A DNA stretch of 18,644 bases from Clostridiales bacterium. GTDB taxonomy: Bacteria; Bacillota_A; Clostridia; Lachnospirales; Bianqueaceae. Positions 14,479 to 18,644 of the stretch are shown here, piece by piece. The position numbers were made by a program, and so were the translations under genes. The stretch spans positions 1-18,644 of the forward strand of contig JAHZBS010000021.1 of assembly GCA_019423265.1 (NCBI GenBank), given 5' to 3'. The notes beneath the pieces are model-generated. The model was not told where the DNA came from. It did not search any database and worked only from the letters and a program-made list of their open reading frames with translations. Each line of letters opens with the position of its first letter. Within the stretch, counting starts at the first letter, position 1.

Positions 14479-15819
14479 ATGGAACGACTGATCTTAAAGC
14501 GACTGCTGGACTGGAAAAATTCCCCCTACCGCAAACCACTAATTCTAAAAGGTGTGCGGCAGGTAGGAAAGACTTGGATTCTCAAGGAGTTCGGCAGACG
14601 CTACTATGAAAATACTGCTTACTTTAACTTCGACGAGCATGAGGAATACAAGCAATTCTTCGAAACCACAAAGGATGTCGGCCGCATCCTGCAAAATCTG
14701 ATGTTGGCCAGCGCACAGAAGGTTGTGGCAGAAAAGACGCTTATTATCTTCGATGAGGTGCAAGACTGTCCGAAGGTTATCAACTCTATGAAGTATTTCT
14801 GCGAGAATGCACCGCAGTATCATATTGCCTGTGCAGGTTCTCTCTTGGGTATTGCCTTGGCAAAGCCTTCTTCTTTCCCTGTAGGAAAGGTCAACTTTAT
14901 GCAGATCGATCCCATGACATTCACGGAGTTCCTGCTTGCCAACGGTGACGAGAATCTGGCAAAGTACCTTGATACCGTGGACACATTGGAGCCGATCCCG
15001 GATGCTTTTTTCAATCCGCTTTACGAAAAACTTAAAATGTACTATGTTACAGGTGGGATGCCGGAAGCCGTTCTGATGTGGACGGAAGCGCGGGATGTGG
15101 AAGCCATGCAAGAGGCGCTGTCCAACATCATCGGCGCATACGAGCGCGACTTTGCCAAGCACCCGAACGTCAGCGAGTTTCCGAAGATCTCAATGATTTG
15201 GAAGTCTGTCCCATCGCAGCTTGCCCGTGAGAATAAAAAGTTTATTTATAAGGTTGTCAAGGAGGGCGCACGGGCACGGGAATACGAGGATGCGCTACAA
15301 TGGTTGGTGGATGCACGACTCGTGCATAAGGTATACCGCAGCACCGCACCAGGACTGCCCATGTCGGCTTATGATGATCTGTCTGCCTTTAAGATTTATC
15401 TGGCGGATGTGGGACTACTTCGACGTCTGGCACAACTTGCGCCGACAGCCTTTGGCGAGGGCAACCGGCTGTTTACCGAATTCAAGGGCGCACTGACAGA
15501 GAATTTCGTGCTCCAAACGCTTATTACACGGTTTGAAGTCATGCCGCGCTATTGGAGCCAGAACAATCCGCCATACGAGATCGATTTTCTCATCCAGCGA
15601 GAAAATGACATTATTCCTGTTGAGGTCAAATCCGAAACAAACATCACCAGCCGCAGCCTTAAGAAGTTCAAGGAACTATTCCCTGATAAGGTTAAGCTCC
15701 GTGTTCGTTTTTCTCTGGATAATCTGAAGTTGGATGATGATGTATTGAATATCCCGCTGTTTATGGCAGACCAGACGGATCGTTTGATCGGGCTGGCGTT
15801 GGAGAAACAGCAACGATAA
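14479..15819 (+). CDS. AAA_14 / DUF4143 family ATPase
   Basis: 446 aa predicted cytoplasmic P-loop ATPase of a family very widespread in anaerobes and archaea, whose role is poorly known. Walker A is GVRQVGKT (G25-T32), Walker B LIIFDEVQ (D92-E93), with a sensor-like CAGSLLG near 120. The middle (about 200-320) is the DUF4143 winged-helix-like part. The C-terminus carries a nuclease-like signature: YEIDFLIQ with D369 and PVEVKSE with E382 and K384, the spacing of a PD-(D/E)XK fold; this is usual for the family and activity is not proven. Start: GGAGG five bases before the ATG. It is complete, with its own promoter, and is followed 53 bp later by a truncated DNA methylase. Its place among mobile-element remains suggests it arrived by transfer. 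Confidence 0.88.
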   Translation: MERLILKRLLDWKNSPYRKPLILKGVRQVGKTWILKEFGRRYYENTAYFNFDEHEEYKQFFETTKDVGRILQNLMLASAQKVVAEKTLIIFDEVQDCPKVINSMKYFCENAPQYHIACAGSLLGIALAKPSSFPVGKVNFMQIDPMTFTEFLLANGDENLAKYLDTVDTLEPIPDAFFNPLYEKLKMYYVTGGMPEAVLMWTEARDVEAMQEALSNIIGAYERDFAKHPNVSEFPKISMIWKSVPSQLARENKKFIYKVVKEGARAREYEDALQWLVDARLVHKVYRSTAPGLPMSAYDDLSAFKIYLADVGLLRRLAQLAPTAFGEGNRLFTEFKGALTENFVLQTLITRFEVMPRYWSQNNPPYEIDFLIQRENDIIPVEVKSETNITSRSLKKFKELFPDKVKLRVRFSLDNLKLDDDVLNIPLFMADQTDRLIGLALEKQQR

Positions 15820-15872
15820 CTCACATAGACTAATTCTCTCCCCAAATCGAATAAATTATTGAGGCGAATGAA

Positions 15873-16022
15873 ATGAATCAATATAGCGAAATTCCTACAC
15901 TTCAATATATGGGAAGTAAAGTACGTATCATTTCCCATATATGTGATCCAATTATTAAGAACAAGTCAATTCAAGCAGTTGTTGATCTGTTCGCAGGAAC
16001 AGGTTCTGTTGGCTACGCTCTT
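15873..16022 (+). pseudogene. Truncated DNA adenine methylase (D12/Dam class), N-terminal stub
   Basis: The first about 50 codons read as a class D12 N6-adenine methyltransferase: LQYMGSKVRIISHI is the usual N-terminus and VDLFAGTGSVGYAL is motif I, the SAM-binding FxGxG. A good ribosome site (GAGG) precedes the ATG. After codon 50 the sequence stops resembling a methylase; the frame runs on to a stop at 16091 through DNA that is the beginning of a different gene on the other strand. The catalytic DPPY motif and all the rest are absent, so it is dead. It directly follows the ATPase gene and probably was cotranscribed with it. Confidence 0.8.
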
Positions 16023-16073
16023 AATGAGCCGCCGCTCTGCTGCGTCCAGCGCAAGATAATATTTCTGTTTCAT
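16017..16073 (-). pseudogene. Start of a small mobile-element gene, truncated at a junction
   Basis: On the minus strand AAAGGAGG precedes an ATG at 16073 that begins MKQKYYLALDAAERRLI. This matches, from memory, the N-terminus of small (about 50-60 aa) unnamed proteins of clostridial conjugative elements that go on with a conserved LxxLRNxLIxxGRYTDAVD. Only about 19 codons remain; the frame then runs into the antisense of the methylase stub. The junction is therefore near 16017-16024. Confidence 0.55.
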
Positions 16074-16115
16074 CCGCCGTACCTCCTTTGATTTACTGCA
16101 ATTATTGTAACGGAG

Positions 16116-16207
16116 GCAGGGGCAGAAATCGAATGTGCAAATCAAAAAAGAAAATCACCGAGAAAAGTGTGCAATAGACTAATCCCGGTGATTTTCCTTG
16201 CCCCTGC
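16116..16207. repeat. Nested hairpin leader of the truncated small gene
   Basis: Outer perfect 9-bp arms GCAGGGGCA (16116-16124) and TGCCCCTGC (16199-16207) enclose a perfect 11-bp stem GAAAATCACCG (16150-16160)/CGGTGATTTTC (16186-16196) with a 25-base loop. It sits upstream of the minus-strand start at 16073, so it could be a structured leader or control element carried by the mobile DNA. Confidence 0.6.
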
Positions 16208-16427
16208 TACGCCTGATAACTTGGTTGGTTTAATACTTCGTTATCAGTCCGTGGCCTTTTGGACGCCTTTTTTTTATTCTTTTGAAACAAAGCATCGGCA
16301 CTTGCGATACACCATGTCTAAAATTTAAGCTGGCCTTATTATAACTTTTAGTCTTATATGTCGAAAACTATCGCAATTTGGGATCAAATCGCTATATTTG
16401 ATTGATTGGCTGCTATCCTGAAACAAC
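16208..16427. other. Intergenic region before the ABC transporter end
   Basis: No gene. It holds an inverted repeat CTGATAAC (16213-16220)/GTTATCAG (16240-16247), a GTCC/GGAC hairpin (16247-16264) followed by eight T (16268-16275) that may be a plus-strand terminator, and a small AT-rich hairpin ATCAAAT/ATTTGAT (16383-16402) just past the stop of the minus-strand ABC gene. Confidence 0.45.
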
Positions 16428-18215
16428 TCACGCTTCCTGGTACCGTTCCGCCTGAATCCGAAACATGTATGCGTACTGTCCATCCTTCGCCATCAATTCT
16501 TCGTGGGATCCCTCCTCAACTACCGCTCCATGCTCCAGCATATAGATGCGATCCGCCATCCTTGTGGTGGACAGGCGGTGGGATATGAATAGAACCGCCT
16601 GCTGTCCCACCGCACTGGCGATGGTGTGGTTCAGCTCATATTCACTTATGGGATCCAGGGAGGACGAGGGCTCATCCAAAATCAGGATGGGGTGCTCCCG
16701 GACAAAAATCCGGGCTATGGCGATTTTCTGCTCTTCGCCTCCGGAAAGATTGACGCCCTGGGGATCGAATTCACGGCCCAACACCGTATGGATTCCCTGC
16801 TCCATCTCGGACAATCGCTTCTCAAAACCCGCCGCCCGCAGCGCATCCACAATCTCCCGGTCCTGTCGCCCCTCGTCCAAATCCGCAAGCACATTCTCCG
16901 CCACAGTAGTGGAAAACAGACAGTAATCTTGAAACACCGCGCCGATAGTTCTGCGATACTCTTCCAGGGGAAATTCCCGGATGTCAATGCCATTGAGATA
17001 GATGGCGCCTTCGTCGGGATCATACAGCCGCATGAGCAACTTGATCAGCGTGGTTTTGCCCGCCCCGTTATATCCCACCAGAGCCGCCTTCTCCCCCCTG
17101 TGAAGGCGGAGCGTAATATTCCGAAGGCATCTCGCCTCTGAGCCCGGGTAGGAGAAGGAGACATTTTCCATGCGGAGTTCCTCAAATTCAGGGAGCGCAG
17201 TCTCTCCCCCCTGTATCTTAGGCGCATACTCCAGAAAAGATCGGTATAGCTCGATATACAGGCTGTGCTCCGGGAACTTCAACAGTCTCTCGCACAGATC
17301 GCTGACCTGCCAGTTGACCTTCCAGATGGCATTCACCGTGGCTGCAAAGCCCCCCAGCGATATGGTCTGCCGCACAAGCAGTTCGAACAGGAGAAGGAGA
17401 AAGATCCCCGTGGTTTCCAGCACATGCATTACCAAGGCTCCCGCCCCTTCAATCGCCAACAGCCGCTTTCCGTAGCGCTTGTACGTGCTCCGTTGCCGCT
17501 GCATCGCATCGGTGTATTTGTCCTTGAATAGGGGGCCCACGCCGCTCATGCGGATCTCCTTGGCATAGTCCCCCAGGTAAAAGACCCGGCCGACATAGTC
17601 GCTTTCCCGCTGGTCCGGTTTCAGCTCAACATCCCGCTGAAAGCTCACGCGGATTCCGTACAGGCGGAGAGCGGTCTGCACAGCCGCTCCCCCCAGCATA
17701 AGCAACGTAACCGCGGGGCTGACCGTCAGCAGCACCCCCGTGATGGCACACAGAGCCACCACCCGGTTGATCATCTTCCCCAGATCCTCCACCACCGCCA
17801 CAGCCCGTTTGTCCGCCTCCTGCATGGCCCACACGAATTGGTTGTAGAATGCGGGATCGTCATAACAGGCCAGATCCATTCTCCTGGCCGCCTCGCATAA
17901 ATCGCCCTGCATCCTCCGGTGGAGCTTCTGGCGCGCCTTTCTGTTATAACACTGCCAATACCACTGGGAAAACCCTTCCGACAGGAGGGAAAAGAGGGCG
18001 ATCCCTGCTGCTATGAGCGCAATCTCCCAAAAGGGTCCCCCCTTTTCCAGCCGGTCAAACAGCATTTTGACAAACACGACGCTGGATAAGGCGTGGATCG
18101 CCCCCCAGACGACGCCCTCCACAACCATCAGCGCCATATAGCCCGGCGTATACCGGGCAACCTGGCGCAGCATAAACCAAATATTTGCCGCCGCTTTTGC
18201 CCGATTCGGTTTCAT
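16428..18215 (-). CDS. ABC exporter half-transporter (permease-ATPase fusion)
   Basis: 595 aa, one transmembrane domain (about 25-330, several hydrophobic helices) fused to one nucleotide-binding domain, the layout of type IV ABC exporters (MsbA/LmrA-like). NBD motifs: Walker A GYNGAGKT with K387, Q-loop in VFQDYCLF, signature LSGGE (490-494), Walker B LILDEP with D514 and E515, and the H-loop H546 in FISHR, so it should hydrolyse ATP. Its ATG overlaps the stop of the preceding ABC gene in ATGA, which means translational coupling and suggests the two form a heterodimer. The substrate is not predictable: peptide, lipid or drug export are possible. No bacteriocin or maturation gene is visible. 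A weak hairpin lies just after its stop. Confidence 0.92.
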   Translation of the reverse strand: MKPNRAKAAANIWFMLRQVARYTPGYMALMVVEGVVWGAIHALSSVVFVKMLFDRLEKGGPFWEIALIAAGIALFSLLSEGFSQWYWQCYNRKARQKLHRRMQGDLCEAARRMDLACYDDPAFYNQFVWAMQEADKRAVAVVEDLGKMINRVVALCAITGVLLTVSPAVTLLMLGGAAVQTALRLYGIRVSFQRDVELKPDQRESDYVGRVFYLGDYAKEIRMSGVGPLFKDKYTDAMQRQRSTYKRYGKRLLAIEGAGALVMHVLETTGIFLLLLFELLVRQTISLGGFAATVNAIWKVNWQVSDLCERLLKFPEHSLYIELYRSFLEYAPKIQGGETALPEFEELRMENVSFSYPGSEARCLRNITLRLHRGEKAALVGYNGAGKTTLIKLLMRLYDPDEGAIYLNGIDIREFPLEEYRRTIGAVFQDYCLFSTTVAENVLADLDEGRQDREIVDALRAAGFEKRLSEMEQGIHTVLGREFDPQGVNLSGGEEQKIAIARIFVREHPILILDEPSSSLDPISEYELNHTIASAVGQQAVLFISHRLSTTRMADRIYMLEHGAVVEEGSHEELMAKDGQYAYMFRIQAERYQEA

Positions 18216-18644
18216 ACGGCCGCCCCCTTCTCCCCGTAGTTCTTGGCCTGAATGCTGAACATCTCCTTGTACCGGCCGCCACGGCGCATAAGCTCCCCGT
18301 GGGTCCCCTGCTCCACAATGCGGCCGTTCTCCAGCAGGTAGATCCGGTCTGCCATGGCCGCGGACGCCAGGCGGTGAGAGATAAAGATAACGCTTTTATT
18401 CTCACATGCGCGCATCATATTGTCATACATGGCGTGTTCCGCAATGGGGTCGAGGGCGGACGAAGGCTCATCCATGATTACCAGCTCACAATCCTTAGCA
18501 AAGATTCTGGCGATGGAAATTTTTTGCGCCTCCCCTCCCGACAGCACTGCCCCGTCCTCATCAAACTCTCTTGTCAGAACGGTGTCCATCCCCCGTGGCA
18601 GAGAGTACACCTTCTCCTGAATCCCGCTGTTTTGCAGGGCATTC
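18212..18644 (-). CDS. ABC exporter half-transporter, C-terminal part (runs off the window)
   Basis: The frame is open to the window edge, so only the last about 143 residues are seen. They form the second half of a nucleotide-binding domain: LTREFDEDGAVLSGGEAQKI (signature), LVIMDEPSSALDP (Walker B and D-loop) and FISHRLAS (H-loop), ending in KNYGEKGAAV. The signature and catalytic Glu are both intact. It overlaps the next ABC gene by four bases (ATGA). Being in tandem with another permease-ATPase fusion, it is presumably the same type and its partner; the membrane domain lies beyond 18644. Confidence 0.9.
   Translation of the reverse strand, partial: NALQNSGIQEKVYSLPRGMDTVLTREFDEDGAVLSGGEAQKISIARIFAKDCELVIMDEPSSALDPIAEHAMYDNMMRACENKSVIFISHRLASAAMADRIYLLENGRIVEQGTHGELMRRGGRYKEMFSIQAKNYGEKGAAV

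Noticed and set aside
16213..16247. loxP/dif-like recombination site (8-bp arms, 19-bp spacer)
   Set aside because: The arms are short, the spacer is too long for an XerCD or Cre type site, and there is no recombinase beside it.

Overview
The window looks like a chromosomal stretch of a Gram-positive anaerobe of the class Clostridia, probably near Oscillospiraceae/Ruminococcaceae. This is an inference from gene types (MBOAT/DHHW/DUF4358 surface-acylation operon, PocR-type AraC regulator, URO-D family corrinoid-methyltransferase relatives, DUF4368-type serine recombinase debris), strong AGGAGG-like ribosome binding sites, sigma-A promoters and mid-range GC. No rRNA, tRNA or CRISPR array was seen.

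Layout. 1-1213: a complete tyrosine recombinase (integrase) at the left edge. 1263-4109: a glycoside hydrolase family 2 enzyme behind a near-consensus promoter. 4134-4186: a long palindrome between convergent genes. 4290-5285 (minus): a URO-D family protein behind a perfect TTGACA-17-TATAAT promoter. 5531-8693 (minus): a compact three-gene operon reading DUF4358 lipoprotein, MBOAT O-acyltransferase, DHHW/AlgX-like protein, most simply a system that O-acylates a cell-surface polymer. 8976-10370: asparaginyl-tRNA synthetase, whose stop codon interlocks with that of a PocR/AraC-type regulator (minus, 10367-11212). 11368-12390: a second URO-D family gene, divergent from the regulator and probably its target, closed by a strong terminator. 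12469-12753 and 13059-13460: a small uncharacterised protein and a membrane-anchored XRE regulator.

13461-16290 is an accessory patch: a decayed serine recombinase, an intact AAA_14/DUF4143 ATPase, a DNA adenine methylase cut off just after its SAM-binding motif, and the first 19 codons of an unrelated small gene joined to it in the opposite orientation together with its hairpin-rich leader. 16428-18644 (minus) holds a pair of ABC exporter half-transporters, translationally coupled, the upstream one cut by the window edge.

No clearly new system is proven here. The best leads are: the paired URO-D paralogues with a PocR regulator and a GH2 enzyme but no corrinoid protein in sight; the methylase/mobile-element chimeric junction with an intact ATPase beside it; a DHHW protein lacking the Asp of its name motif; and two large nested palindromes outside genes. 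Family names come from reading motifs, not database searches.
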